64,000 nucleotides of DNA, taken from the NCBI GenBank assembly GCA_003712055.1, contig RHLJ01000002.1:186001-250000 (forward strand). The letters are read 5' to 3'. This document shows positions 32,527 through 42,375 of this stretch, piece by piece. How positions within the stretch are numbered: the stretch's first letter is position 1; each line of letters opens with the position of its first letter. The position numbers and the translations under genes were made by a program. The notes beneath the pieces were generated by a model, which ran no database searches, was not told the origin of the DNA, and saw only the letters and a list, made by a program, of their open reading frames with translations. Source of the DNA: Balneola sp. (GTDB lineage: Bacteria > Bacteroidota > Rhodothermia > Balneolales > Balneolaceae).

Positions 32527-33632
32527 TTCAATCGGGAACTTGCAAGGGTTAAAATTTCTTTGGCGATCTGTTTGGCAGCATCTGGCTTGGCCAGTTTTAG
32601 TGCAGCTAGGTTCATTTTCTTTAGTGCTTCCTGGTCCGAAATCAATCGTTCAACAAGCCCGGGAAGTGCATCAACCGCCTCATTGTCTTTGATTAATTCC
32701 GAAGCTCCTGCATCACGCATTGCTTTGGCATTTTCTGTTTGATGATCCCCTGCCACATTAGGTGAAGGGATAAGCACACTTGGCATTCCAGTAAGCATAA
32801 ATTCAGAGCAAGAACTGGCACCAGCTCTGCTGATTACCAAATCAGAAGCGGCATAAGCCTCAGGCATATTGTCAATAAATGCAGTGAGCCTGAGATTTGG
32901 ATAGCTTTCGAGATCAATTTCTTCGGAGAGAGCATCAAAATATCTTGAACCACACTGCCAGATAATCTGAAGCCCGGCTTTATGGTGAAGGTGCTCCAGG
33001 TTTTGTTTCATGGCCTGGTTAATGGTTCGGGCTCCTCCGCTTCCGCCCATAATTAACAGCACTGGTTTAGAACTATCGAAATCAAAAGCAGTCAGTCCTA
33101 CTTCCTTCTCAACAGCAGTTAATGTATTTCGAGTTGGATTGCCGACCACTTCCGTTTTCTCTTCGGGAAGAAATTGGTCAGCCTCCTTAAAAGCGGTAAA
33201 TATCTTTGAAGCAAATTTAGCCAGTAACCTGTTAGTGACTCCAGGGAAGCTATTCTGCTCCTGAACAACCACCGGAATGCCTTGTTTTCCTGCTACCCAA
33301 CCAACTGGCCCAGCAACATAACCTCCACATGAAATCACTACCTGAGGTTTAAATCTAGCCAGGATAGATACGCTCTGAGTAAGCGCAGTAATTAGTTTAA
33401 CGGGGAAAAGCAGATTCTTAAGAGTTAGTCTTCGATGGAATCCACTAATCCAAACATTCACAATTTCATAGCCGGCTTTAGGTACCGCTTTCCATTCCAT
33501 GTGATTTCGGGTACCTACAAAAAGCACTTCGGTAGATGCATTCTCCGATTTCAGGGCATCAGCGATAGCAATAGCTGGATATACATGACCTCCGGTACCG
33601 CCTGCTGCGATTAAGACTTTGGGATTAGCCAT
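32523..33632 (-). CDS. murG: UDP-GlcNAc:lipid I GlcNAc transferase MurG
   Basis: GT28 glycosyltransferase that converts lipid I to lipid II at the inner face of the membrane. The 369-residue protein has ALIAAGGTGGHVYPAIAIADAL-type N-terminus (GGTGGHVYPA at ~11-20), WISGFHRR, the donor-site GGSGGARTINQA (~195-206) and ISRAGASSCSEFM with the conserved Glu near 270. The start overlaps the ftsW end by 8 nt and the stop overlaps murC by 4 nt. Confidence 0.97.
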   Translation of the reverse strand: MANPKVLIAAGGTGGHVYPAIAIADALKSENASTEVLFVGTRNHMEWKAVPKAGYEIVNVWISGFHRRLTLKNLLFPVKLITALTQSVSILARFKPQVVISCGGYVAGPVGWVAGKQGIPVVVQEQNSFPGVTNRLLAKFASKIFTAFKEADQFLPEEKTEVVGNPTRNTLTAVEKEVGLTAFDFDSSKPVLLIMGGSGGARTINQAMKQNLEHLHHKAGLQIIWQCGSRYFDALSEEIDLESYPNLRLTAFIDNMPEAYAASDLVISRAGASSCSEFMLTGMPSVLIPSPNVAGDHQTENAKAMRDAGASELIKDNEAVDALPGLVERLISDQEALKKMNLAALKLAKPDAAKQIAKEILTLASSRLN

Positions 33633-34815
33633 AATAGAAGGCCCCCTGATCTCGGTTATGTTTAGAAATATTGAGCAGAATGCCCACCATTAACCCAGCA
33701 AACATCATGCTTGTACCACCATAACTCACAAATGGCATAGGCAAGCCGGTAACAGGAAGTAATCCACTTGCTACACTTGCATTCACAAAACCATATAGTA
33801 CAATAGTGAGGGTACATCCTACAGCTAGTAAGGATCCAAGTGTATCCTCGGCTTTCCTTGCAATGAAAACGACACCTCGAATCAAAATCAGACTAAATAG
33901 AACAATGAGTGCCATGGCGCCCATGATTCCATATTCTTCCGCTATAATTGCGAAAATGAAGTCGTTATAAGGAGCAGGGAGGAAGTCTCGTTGTGCACTC
34001 TTGCCAATGCCAACTCCCATTAGTTCGCCTTTGGCAATGGCAATATGAGCTTGCTGAGCCTGGTAACCACTACCTGTTAGAAACTCCTGGGTCTCGATGT
34101 GTTTTATCTGCTGCAGGTATTGATCAATCCGGTTTTGACGGTTTTCCGACTGACTCAGTAACAACATACCACCTAATGCTGCAATAGCTATCATGGTTCC
34201 AAGTTGGAGCACACTTACCCGTCCGATAAACATCATAATCAGGCAGATTCCCATTAAAATGCCTGCACTACTAAAATCCTCTACCCCAATAAGTCCACAA
34301 GTAACCGTTACCCACACCATAATCGGGACGAACGACTTTTTGAAATCCTTTACGTAATCCTGCTTTTCACTTAACAGTACGCTTACATGTAAGATGAGTG
34401 CCACACTAGCAATGGTAGAGGGCTGGAAACTAAAACCACCAAGATTAAGCCATCTCTTGGCTCCGAATTGTTCCGTTCCAAAAATGAGTACAGCCACTAA
34501 GAGAAGGAGGCTCACAACCATACCTAACCGACTGAACTTGGCTAAAGTGTGATAGTTGATTTTAGATGCGATCAACATCACAAAGAAAGCAATCCCCATC
34601 TTCACAACATGCCGAGTAACCAAAGAAAAAGCTGAAGTCTCGTTTGATGCTGCAAAAAAAGCAATTGATGAATATACCGCTAGCATACCAAACATCATGA
34701 GCATAATGATGGCCATAAGCAGAATCCGGTCACTCCCTTGTTTCCGGGTATCTATATCCTCAGGGGTAGTGCCCAGGACGCTTGAAAAGTTGCTATGTGG
34801 TGAGGTATAAATCAT
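33625..34815 (-). CDS. ftsW: SEDS-family peptidoglycan glycosyltransferase FtsW
   Basis: Polytopic SEDS protein that polymerises septal lipid II with FtsI. The 396-residue protein has about ten membrane helices. SEDS landmarks are GAKRWLNLGGFSFQPS (~115-130), QQAHIAIAKGELMGVGIGKS (~251-270), FLPAPYNDFIFAIIAEEYG (~274-292) and a C-terminal GLPMPFVSYGGTSM. The N-terminal extension of ~25 residues before the first helix is polar. A 107-nt gap with a hairpin repeat separates it from murD upstream. Confidence 0.95.
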   Translation of the reverse strand: MIYTSPHSNFSSVLGTTPEDIDTRKQGSDRILLMAIIMLMMFGMLAVYSSIAFFAASNETSAFSLVTRHVVKMGIAFFVMLIASKINYHTLAKFSRLGMVVSLLLLVAVLIFGTEQFGAKRWLNLGGFSFQPSTIASVALILHVSVLLSEKQDYVKDFKKSFVPIMVWVTVTCGLIGVEDFSSAGILMGICLIMMFIGRVSVLQLGTMIAIAALGGMLLLSQSENRQNRIDQYLQQIKHIETQEFLTGSGYQAQQAHIAIAKGELMGVGIGKSAQRDFLPAPYNDFIFAIIAEEYGIMGAMALIVLFSLILIRGVVFIARKAEDTLGSLLAVGCTLTIVLYGFVNASVASGLLPVTGLPMPFVSYGGTSMMFAGLMVGILLNISKHNRDQGAFYYG

Positions 34816-34825
34816 TTATTAGTGT

Positions 34826-34915
34826 CAGAGTAACAAAGTATCATAGTTGCAAAGTGGCATAGCGTAGCTACTCAGCCACTTTACAACTCTGGTACTCTGC
34901 AACTTTGTTACTTTG
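34826..34915. repeat. Long hairpin of GTAACAAAGT-type words inside the dcw cluster
   Basis: The left arm 34826-34858 (CAGAGTAACAAAGTATCAT onward) and right arm 34875-34915 are inverted copies apart from a small indel: the right arm read in reverse begins CAAAGTAACAAAGTTGCAGA. They are joined by a loop of about 16 nt. It occupies nearly the whole murD-ftsW gap. Transcripts through the cluster would carry a hairpin of more than 30 bp. Confidence 0.75.
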
Positions 34916-34922
34916 CCTTTAA

Positions 34923-36275
34923 TCATAGTTTGTATACTTCTTCCTTAAATACTTTTCCGCGGTGTTCGTAGCTGTCAAACATATCGAAGGAGGAGCAGGC
35001 TGGGCTTAGCAGAACTACTTCTCCTCGTTTAGCTCCTTTCTTCGCAAGCCGAACGGCATCACGCATGGTTTCCGCCATCTCAAACTGTGGGGCTATCGCG
35101 CCAAGTTGTTCTTTAACACGGCCTTTCGACTCTCCAATTGCGATTACGGTATGTACCTTATCACGAATCTGATCAATCAACTCTGAGTAGTCGTTTCCTT
35201 TGTCCCTGCCGCCGAGAATTAAGGTCAAAGGAACGTTATAGCTGTCGAGTGCAAACCAAACGGCATTTACATTAGTAGCTTTACTATCGTTGATGTACTT
35301 AACTCCTTGTACTTCGCGTACGACTTCAAGTCGGTGCTCCACTCCGGTAAACGTCTTGAGGCTTTCTCGGATAGCCTCATTCTTTATTTCCGCAGCCCGG
35401 GCAGCTAATGCTGCCGCCAATCCATTTTGTAGGTTATGTTGACCTTTAAGGCCGATTTCGTACACTGGCATAAGGGTTTCTTCCTTATTATTTAGTCTGA
35501 AGATGATATGTTCGTTTCTTATGAAGGCACCCTGAGGGACTTCTTCGGTATTTGAAAAGCCCCAGAGTCTTGGGAAGCTTTCCTTTTTCTGAAGACTCTC
35601 AACGTGCTCTTTTATAATTGGATCATCGTAATTGAAGATGAACCAGTTGTCTGTAGTCTGATTTTCTGTGATTCTGAATTTTGAAGCTGCATAAGCTTCC
35701 AGGTTGTTTCCATACCTGTCTAGATGATCCGGGGTAATATTTAATAGCACACTAACTTCCGGATGGAAACTCCGGATATGATCTAGCTGGAAACTGCTTA
35801 CCTCTAAAATGTGAGTTCCTTTAGTGGTATCAACTTTATCAGAGAAAGCGAGTCCAATATTTCCTGCCATGCTGAAATCTTTACCAGCAGTTTCCCAAAT
35901 GTGAGCCAACCATGTGGTTACCGTAGTTTTCCCATTGCTACCAGTGATGGCTATGATATCTTCATTAGTAAACCAGCTGGCAGCCTCTATTTCGGAGAAT
36001 ACCTCTAAACCTGAATTCAAATAAAATTGAACAAGAGGAGCTTCAGTTGGTACTCCGGGGCTAACTACTGCAAATTCTCCTTGTTCAGCTAATTCTGTGT
36101 GTCCCGATTCCTCAAATGGGATGGCATTAGCATCTAATTTCTTTTTCGAGGCTTCAGAAATTGCACCAGCATCGGTAACAAAGACATCAGCCCCTTCCTT
36201 CTTTAATAGAAGAGCTACAGCTAAACCACTTCTGGCTGCTCCGATTACAATGATATGTTTACCTGCTACATTCAT
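34923..36275 (-). CDS. murD: UDP-N-acetylmuramoylalanine--D-glutamate ligase
   Basis: Adds D-Glu to UDP-MurNAc-L-Ala. I choose the start at 36275 (MNVAGKHIIVIGAARSG), which fits the family N-terminus and overlaps the mraY stop by one base (TAATG); the frame extends upstream to 36362 inside mraY. The 450-residue protein has ITGSNGKTTVTTWLAHI (~109-125), VLLNITPDHLDRYG, HNLQNGLAAALAA, KYINDSKATN and LILGGRDKGNDYSEL, all intact. Confidence 0.96.
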   Translation of the reverse strand: MNVAGKHIIVIGAARSGLAVALLLKKEGADVFVTDAGAISEASKKKLDANAIPFEESGHTELAEQGEFAVVSPGVPTEAPLVQFYLNSGLEVFSEIEAASWFTNEDIIAITGSNGKTTVTTWLAHIWETAGKDFSMAGNIGLAFSDKVDTTKGTHILEVSSFQLDHIRSFHPEVSVLLNITPDHLDRYGNNLEAYAASKFRITENQTTDNWFIFNYDDPIIKEHVESLQKKESFPRLWGFSNTEEVPQGAFIRNEHIIFRLNNKEETLMPVYEIGLKGQHNLQNGLAAALAARAAEIKNEAIRESLKTFTGVEHRLEVVREVQGVKYINDSKATNVNAVWFALDSYNVPLTLILGGRDKGNDYSELIDQIRDKVHTVIAIGESKGRVKEQLGAIAPQFEMAETMRDAVRLAKKGAKRGEVVLLSPACSSFDMFDSYEHRGKVFKEEVYKL

Positions 36276-37411
36276 TATCGGAATTTCAGTGTTAGTAAGC
36301 TGATGAGCGCCAACATGATGGTCACAATCCAAAAACGCACAACAATTTTTTGTTCCGACCACCCTTTCTTCTCGAAGTGATGATGGATGGGGGTCATAAG
36401 GAATACCCTTCGTCCTTCTCCATATTTCTTTTTGGTGTATTTGAAGTAGGTAGTCTGGATAATTACCGATAAAGTCTCGAAAAAGAATACACCACAGATG
36501 AAAGGTAGTAGAAGTTCCTTATGAAGCATTAAAGCCAATGCTCCAAAAGCTCCGCCTAAAGCCAAAGAACCAGTATCGCCCATGAAAACTGATGCTGGAT
36601 TGGTATTGTACCACAGGAAGCCCATGCAGGCTCCAATTAACGCAGCGCAGAAAATGGTTAGTTCTCCGGCGCCAGGCAGATACATTATATCAAGGAAACC
36701 TGAGTAGTCAACTCGGCCAGATACATAAGCGAAAATAGCAAACACGAAACCGCAAATAGCGGAAGTACCTGATGCAAGCCCATCCAGTCCATCTGTTAAA
36801 TTGGTGGCATTACTTACCGCAGTGATGATGAATACAGAAACAGGCAGGTAAATTACCCAACCCCATTGTTCTCCAAAGAACGCATAATCAATATTTAAAT
36901 CCTTAGCGAATGGGACGGTTGAAAGGGTATTGAATAGCTCGAAATCGGGATGGAAATAAAGCACAGAACCAAGTACTAGTCCGACGGTAACCTGTCCTGC
37001 TATTTTAAACCGTCCGGCTAAACCGCTTTTGTCCTTTTTAACTACTTTAATATAGTCATCAATAAACCCAACGATTCCCAAAGAAAGCATCACAAAGAAG
37101 ATCAACCATCCATAAATGCTATCCATCTTTATAAATAGCAGGGTAGGAATTAGGGTGGCCAGCAGAATGATAACCCCTCCCATAGACGGAGTTCCTTTTT
37201 TACTTGCATGGTGCTCAAGACCTACATCTTCCCGGATCACTTCTCCAAGCTGCATTTTCTTCAGCCACTTGATAATTCTTCGGCCAATTATGAGGCTGAT
37301 TACCAGAGAAGTCACCGCAGCTAAGCCTGTTCTGGTGGAAATAAATTCCATGGCAGACGCTCCAGGGAATTCATAGGTAATTTCAAGCCAGGCGAATAGT
37401 TCGTATAACAT
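36275..37411 (-). CDS. mraY: Phospho-MurNAc-pentapeptide transferase MraY
   Basis: Integral-membrane enzyme making lipid I from UDP-MurNAc-pentapeptide and undecaprenyl phosphate. The 378-residue protein has about ten helices. HHASKKGTPSMGGVIIL (~66-82), GFIDDYIKV (~118-126), NATNLTDGLDGLASG (~206-220), NTNPASVFMGDTGSLALGG (~270-288) and FLMTPIHHHFEKKGWSEQK near the end are the diagnostic motifs, with the catalytic Asp residues present. The start overlaps the murE stop by one base. Confidence 0.97.
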   Translation of the reverse strand: MLYELFAWLEITYEFPGASAMEFISTRTGLAAVTSLVISLIIGRRIIKWLKKMQLGEVIREDVGLEHHASKKGTPSMGGVIILLATLIPTLLFIKMDSIYGWLIFFVMLSLGIVGFIDDYIKVVKKDKSGLAGRFKIAGQVTVGLVLGSVLYFHPDFELFNTLSTVPFAKDLNIDYAFFGEQWGWVIYLPVSVFIITAVSNATNLTDGLDGLASGTSAICGFVFAIFAYVSGRVDYSGFLDIMYLPGAGELTIFCAALIGACMGFLWYNTNPASVFMGDTGSLALGGAFGALALMLHKELLLPFICGVFFFETLSVIIQTTYFKYTKKKYGEGRRVFLMTPIHHHFEKKGWSEQKIVVRFWIVTIMLALISLLTLKFR

Positions 37412-38874
37412 TAGCTCGCCTCCTTTAAATAATTCCGTAGTGCATCCCAGGCAATAATCCGGTCATCAAAAGAGTGTTTGGTTCCCTGGATATCCTGATA
37501 ATCTTCATGCCCTTTGCCAGCAATAAGAATAATATCATCAATAGAAGCCGATGATATTGCTTGTTCAATGGCTTCTTTACGATCAGTGATTCGAGTTACA
37601 TTATCGGCCTGATCAAATCCTTGCATTATATCTTCAATAATTACTTCAGGGTCTTCGAACCGGGGGTTATCACTTGTCACATAAATAGAATCGGCATATC
37701 TCTCTGCTGCTTTTGCCATTTCAGGTCGTTTTGATCTATCCCTGTCGCCACCAGCGCCAAAAATTAAGGTTAATTTCTGTGTTGGCTCTTTGATTTCAGA
37801 TAGGGTGGAGCTAACATTCTCTAAGGCATCTGGAGTATGAGCATAATCCACAATTACAAGTGGGGTATTCCCTTGCTTTAATTTCACTACCTGCATTCTT
37901 CCGGCTGCTCCGGTTGCTTTTTTAAGTGCCTTGGCTACTTCCTTTTCATTAAAACCAAGCGAAACACAAGCAAGAAAAGCCTGAGCTACATTATAGGCAT
38001 TGAATTCGCCAACCAACGGGCTTTGGATATTTACTCCATCAATAAGAAGTGTCAATCCATCAGGGGTGTTCGATAAAATATGATTAGTACTGCCCTTGAA
38101 GCCAAATTTGATCTTTTTAGCTCTGGATTTCGAGATCATGAACTCACCGTATTCATCATCCTCATTAATAATTGTGGTGGCACTTGAACTCAGATTGTCG
38201 AAAAGCAGTTTTTTAGCCTTTGCATATTCCTCTATAGTAATGTGGTAATCCAGATGGTCATGACTAAGGTTGGTGAATACAGCGATCTCGAAATTAAAAC
38301 CGGAGACACGTTCCTGTACCAGTGCGTGGGAGGAAACTTCCATAACCAGGTATTTTGACTTCGCATCCACCATCATCTTCATATCGTTAGCCAATTCAAT
38401 GGGGTCGGAAGTGGTAAGAGAACTGGATAGCTCCTCTTCTAAAATCTTTTTGTAAACCGTACCTAATAAAGAAGCCTTTTCTCCCAAGGCACAAAGTACT
38501 TGGTGAACAAGTGTGGCAGTTGTGGTTTTTCCATTCGTGCCGGTTATACCAATAATGCTAAGTTCTTTAGCTGGATTTCCCGTAAAAGCCTGAGCCAGTT
38601 TTCCAAGAATTACCCTTGTGTCTTCAACTTCCATCACGCAAACACCTTCTGCATCGGTATAATAGCTTTCCTCGGTAATCAACACCTTTGCTCCACGTTG
38701 AATGGCGTCTTCTAAAAATAAGTGCCCGTCAACTTCATGTCCTCTAACGGCAATAAATACCGAACCCTCAGTAACCTTTCGGGAATCTTGCTCAATGGCA
38801 TGTAGATTCTGTGTTGACTTGGTCCTGGAGACATGCAATGGATTTACTAATTCTATGAGTTCTTTTATTTGCAA
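37411..38874 (-). CDS. murE: UDP-MurNAc-tripeptide synthetase MurE (meso-DAP type)
   Basis: Adds the third amino acid to UDP-MurNAc-L-Ala-D-Glu. The 487-residue protein has IGITGTNGKTTTATLVHQVL (~109-128), VMEVSSHALVQERV, DYAHTPDALENV and TSDNPRFEDPEVII. The DNPR motif is the known signature of meso-diaminopimelate specificity, so the peptidoglycan should be of the Gram-negative DAP type. The start is one base after the ftsI stop. Confidence 0.97.
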   Translation of the reverse strand: MQIKELIELVNPLHVSRTKSTQNLHAIEQDSRKVTEGSVFIAVRGHEVDGHLFLEDAIQRGAKVLITEESYYTDAEGVCVMEVEDTRVILGKLAQAFTGNPAKELSIIGITGTNGKTTTATLVHQVLCALGEKASLLGTVYKKILEEELSSSLTTSDPIELANDMKMMVDAKSKYLVMEVSSHALVQERVSGFNFEIAVFTNLSHDHLDYHITIEEYAKAKKLLFDNLSSSATTIINEDDEYGEFMISKSRAKKIKFGFKGSTNHILSNTPDGLTLLIDGVNIQSPLVGEFNAYNVAQAFLACVSLGFNEKEVAKALKKATGAAGRMQVVKLKQGNTPLVIVDYAHTPDALENVSSTLSEIKEPTQKLTLIFGAGGDRDRSKRPEMAKAAERYADSIYVTSDNPRFEDPEVIIEDIMQGFDQADNVTRITDRKEAIEQAISSASIDDIILIAGKGHEDYQDIQGTKHSFDDRIIAWDALRNYLKEAS

Positions 38875-38875
38875 C

Positions 38876-41035
38876 TTAGTCGTCCCTCCCTGCTTTTGAG
38901 ATTAATTCCAACGACTTTGCTTTACCTCTGATGGTAATCTCACTTCCGGGGCGCATGAACTCTCCTTCTCTTGGGAATTGTGCGAACACTGTCCCTGATC
39001 CAACCATAGATGATTTTAAACCCAATGAGCTGAGTAAATTGGAAGCATTCCTCATACTCATTCCTTTCAGGTTGGGAATTTCAACAAGGCCGTTGTTCAG
39101 GCTTGCACTATCAACCTTCGTATAAGTTTCCGAAAGAGTAAGAGAAAGTTTGGTCCCTACCGGGATAACTGCTCCTGCTTCAGGTTGTTGATCAGTAATG
39201 AAACCATGACTTCCTGCGAAGCTATACTCAACATTCATACTTTCAAGCAATTGCACTGCCTGGTTTTTAGATAGACCATGAACGTTGGGTGTAGTTGCAA
39301 TGAGCTCATTTCTAAGCAACTCAGGACTGTTATATTGTAAATCACTATCTAAACCGGCAATTCTTGAAGCAACCTGCCGGAAGATTGGTCCGGCCGTATA
39401 GCCTCCATATCCAACAGGCTTTGGTTCATCTAATAAAATCAGACATACATATTTTGGATTTTCAACAGGGAAAAAGCCCGCAAAAGAACCACGGTATCTA
39501 TTAGTATACCGACCATCTACCACTTTTTTAGCTGTACCGGTTTTCCCTGCTATGCGAAGCCCGTCTACCTGGGCATATTCTCCGGTTCCGGAATCAGAAA
39601 CTACACTTTCAAAAATGGGGAGTAGTAAATCCAGGGTTTTTTGTTTAGCAATTTTCCGGATTTTAACAGGTTCATGCTCATTGATTACATTCCCATTCCT
39701 GTCTTCAATGCGCTCTACGATATAAGGCCTCATCATTACTCCATCGTTAGCAAATGCAGCATAGGCCTGAACTACTTGCATCGGAGTGGCTAGTAATTCA
39801 TACCCATGAGACATCCAGGGAAGACTTACTAAACTCCAGTCATAAGGCTTTGCCATTCTCCCGCTTTCTTCCCCGGCAATATCTACATAGCTAGGTGTAC
39901 CAAAACCCATATTCCGGGCATATTGGTAGAACTTGTCCTTATTTAATCGCATGGCGATTTCTGCGGTTGCGATATTGGAAGACTGACGAATCACTTCTTC
40001 AAAATCGATATCTCCAAGAGGATCATGATCTCTTAGAGTAAGCCCATGAATGACAACCTCTCCATTTTCGGGAGTTTCAAAAATCTCCTCAAAATCAACT
40101 TTTCCTTGTTCTACGGCGGCCACAGCAGTAACCAGCTTGAAGGTAGAACCTGGCTCAATCATATCGGAAATGGCGAAATTCCGTCTGTTTACATCGTCTT
40201 CATTTCCAGGAAAGTTGGGATCATAAGTTGGATAATTAGCTAATGCTTTGATAGCCCCTGTTGTAGGATCCAGAATAATTCCTGTTCCGTAATTGGCTTT
40301 ATTGCGTTCCACCCCAGCCTTTAGCTCATCCTCTAAAATTGCCTGGATATAGGCATCTATCGTAGTATGAAGTGAATATCCGTCCTTAGGAAGTTTTCTT
40401 GGGGCGCCAACATATTCGAAAACCCGGTTGAACGGATCTTTACGAACCTGGCGCTCGCCATCTTCACCTTCCAACTCTTTGTTATAGAAAGCTTCAATTC
40501 CGGTTCTGCCATCCATATTATGGTTTACAAAGCCGAGCGAATGTGCAGCTAAGGTTCCAAAAGTATATTTGCGCCGGAAGTTTTCCTCTATAATTACTCC
40601 GCCAATCCCAAGTGCTTCAATCTCATCTTTAGCAATTCCGGATAAATTTTTTGCCAGCACTATATACCTTGATCGAGCAGGAGCTTGCTCAATCCTCTCT
40701 ACAAAATAGCTTTCTGGTCTTTGAGTTAGTGATCCAAGTGTTTCGGTGAGCTGGAAGATTTGATCCTGAGTAATTCCTTTTACTTTAGGATCAAGAGCAA
40801 TTTGATAATCAACGGCATTTGTTGCTAACAATGTACCATTGGTATCATAAATATTTCCGCGTTGTGCAGGAATAGAAATGAAATCAATGGCTTGCTTGCT
40901 CCATAAATCTCTAAGCCCTTCGCCCTCTACATAATTGATGCGAACCAATTGAAACGCAAGCGCACATGGGATGAGGAACAACAACCCAAGTACAAGGAAT
41001 AAGCGGTTTAATATGGCAGTTCTGTAATCGTTCAT
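38876..41035 (-). CDS. ftsI: Septal penicillin-binding protein FtsI (PBP3) with two PASTA domains
   Basis: Transpeptidase of the divisome. The 719-residue protein has a membrane anchor (~10-30), a dimerisation region, and a transpeptidase domain with the catalytic tetrad MIEPGSTFKLVTA (SxxK, ~295), QSSNIA (SxN, ~350) and IAGKTGTAKKV (KTG, ~490). After about residue 575 come two PASTA repeats: NVHGLSKNQAVQLLESMNV and IPNLKGMSMRNASNLLSSLGL, each followed by a P-x-x-G-x-x-x-x-x-G strand pair. PASTA modules on FtsI are usual in Gram-positives and also occur in FCB bacteria. Its start overlaps ftsL by 4 nt. Confidence 0.95.
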   Translation of the reverse strand: MNDYRTAILNRLFLVLGLLFLIPCALAFQLVRINYVEGEGLRDLWSKQAIDFISIPAQRGNIYDTNGTLLATNAVDYQIALDPKVKGITQDQIFQLTETLGSLTQRPESYFVERIEQAPARSRYIVLAKNLSGIAKDEIEALGIGGVIIEENFRRKYTFGTLAAHSLGFVNHNMDGRTGIEAFYNKELEGEDGERQVRKDPFNRVFEYVGAPRKLPKDGYSLHTTIDAYIQAILEDELKAGVERNKANYGTGIILDPTTGAIKALANYPTYDPNFPGNEDDVNRRNFAISDMIEPGSTFKLVTAVAAVEQGKVDFEEIFETPENGEVVIHGLTLRDHDPLGDIDFEEVIRQSSNIATAEIAMRLNKDKFYQYARNMGFGTPSYVDIAGEESGRMAKPYDWSLVSLPWMSHGYELLATPMQVVQAYAAFANDGVMMRPYIVERIEDRNGNVINEHEPVKIRKIAKQKTLDLLLPIFESVVSDSGTGEYAQVDGLRIAGKTGTAKKVVDGRYTNRYRGSFAGFFPVENPKYVCLILLDEPKPVGYGGYTAGPIFRQVASRIAGLDSDLQYNSPELLRNELIATTPNVHGLSKNQAVQLLESMNVEYSFAGSHGFITDQQPEAGAVIPVGTKLSLTLSETYTKVDSASLNNGLVEIPNLKGMSMRNASNLLSSLGLKSSMVGSGTVFAQFPREGEFMRPGSEITIRGKAKSLELISKAGRDD

Positions 41036-41451
41036 TCTTTTACAATGATGACTTTATCAACAGGGCCGCCATTTACGAATCCTTGTTCTTTGGCTTTTTC
41101 ATAGATCTCAGCCGGACCAATCATTCGATCGTACTGTAATTTCAGCTCATCGTGGATTTGTCGGGTTTTGTTGTATTCGCGTTCGAGCTCCTGTACTTCC
41201 TGAAGAAGTTTTTGGGTGGCGAATACATGGGTCAGGTACATAAAACCAAAGGCTCCTAAGAGAAGGGTGATCAGGATAATATTTCCTGGTTTGAGTTTCG
41301 GTAATGAACCTGAACCAGAAGGCGTCTTTTTCCTGACTTTTTGTTTCTTAAGCTTTTTTGCTTGAGAGGGAGAGGGTGCTATGTCAGGTTTAGGGACTTT
41401 TCGGAGGTTTGGCTTCACTTCATGCCGCTTAAGCGGGGATTGTACCATCAT
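41032..41451 (-). CDS. ftsL: FtsL-like cell division protein
   Basis: A 139-residue bitopic protein. A basic, proline-rich cytoplasmic tail of about 50 residues (many Lys) leads into one membrane segment (~54-72, NIILITLLLGAFGFMYLTH), then a short coiled coil (ATQKLLQEVQELEREYNKTRQ) and the EIYEKAKEQGFV element typical of FtsL. Its position between rsmH and ftsI and 4-nt overlaps on both sides support the call. The long basic tail is longer than in E. coli FtsL. Confidence 0.85.
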   Translation of the reverse strand: MMVQSPLKRHEVKPNLRKVPKPDIAPSPSQAKKLKKQKVRKKTPSGSGSLPKLKPGNIILITLLLGAFGFMYLTHVFATQKLLQEVQELEREYNKTRQIHDELKLQYDRMIGPAEIYEKAKEQGFVNGGPVDKVIIVKE

Positions 41452-42374
41452 GAGCCGCCTCCCTTGGTTTTTTCGGCTATTCGAAGCTTAGCACTTCGCG
41501 CCGCGGGATTTGAGGATATCTCAACATCAGTGGGGGTGATGACCTGCCGATTGACAGGATTTAAAGGAGAGAGTACGTTTCCGTAAAAATCTTTTTCAAC
41601 CTTTCCTTCCAGATTACCTGCTTTAAAAAAGCGTTTTACAATCCGGTCTTCCAGTGAATGGTAGCTCATTACCACCAATCTTCCTCCTGGCTTCAGCATT
41701 TCGAGAGATTGAGTCAGGACATCCTTCAACATTTCTAATTCTCGATTTACTTCAATTCTAATTCCCTGGAATACCCGGGCCAGTGTTTTAATCTGGAATT
41801 TTCCTTTTACTACCTCAGAAATAGCAGCTTTTAATTCTCCGGTAGTTTCAATTGGTCGCGCATCTATAATAGCACGTGCAATTTGCCGGCTGGCATGTTC
41901 CTCGCCATAATGAAAAATCACATCACGAAGCTGCTGATATTCATAGCTATTAACCACCTGGTAAGCCGAAAAGCCAGTCAGATTACCCATTCTCATATCA
42001 AGTGGACCATTTTCCTGAAAGCTGAATCCCCGTTCACCTTCCTTAATTTGATGAGTAGATACGCCTAGATCTAAAAGGATTCCGGCTACCTGCCCATGAA
42101 TCTGGGGAGGTAGAAGAGTGGACAGGTAGCCAAAGTTTCCTTTTAAAATGGTAAATCGATTATCTGAGCCTATTCTTTCGCTTGCAGCGGCGATGGCTTC
42201 GTCATCCTGATCGATGGAAAAAAGTTCCCCTTGTTCACTAAGGTTGTTCAATATCTCCAGAGAATGCCCACCTCCGCCAAGGGTCCCATCCACATAAATG
42301 GCATCCTTATCAGTGATTAGGGCATCCATGCACTCCTGGAGCATTACGGGAATATGCTCATAATATGTAGCCAT
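41448..42374 (-). CDS. rsmH: 16S rRNA (cytosine-1402 N4)-methyltransferase RsmH
   Basis: SAM-dependent methyltransferase acting on C1402 in the ribosomal decoding centre. I set the start at 42374 (MATYYEHIPVMLQECMDAL), which fits the family and leaves one base after the mraZ stop; a longer frame from 42398 would overlap mraZ. The 308-residue protein contains YVDGTLGGGGHSLEIL (SAM site, ~29-44), GILLDLGVSTHQIKEGERGFSF and VMSYHSLEDRIVKRFF. It ends inside the ftsL start (4-nt overlap). Confidence 0.96.
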   Translation of the reverse strand: MATYYEHIPVMLQECMDALITDKDAIYVDGTLGGGGHSLEILNNLSEQGELFSIDQDDEAIAAASERIGSDNRFTILKGNFGYLSTLLPPQIHGQVAGILLDLGVSTHQIKEGERGFSFQENGPLDMRMGNLTGFSAYQVVNSYEYQQLRDVIFHYGEEHASRQIARAIIDARPIETTGELKAAISEVVKGKFQIKTLARVFQGIRIEVNRELEMLKDVLTQSLEMLKPGGRLVVMSYHSLEDRIVKRFFKAGNLEGKVEKDFYGNVLSPLNPVNRQVITPTDVEISSNPAARSAKLRIAEKTKGGGS

Positions 42375-42375
42375 C

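Noticed and set aside
36275..36362. 29-residue N-terminal extension of MurD
   Set aside because: It lies inside mraY and precedes the normal MurD start; the TAATG overlap at 36275 is the expected junction.
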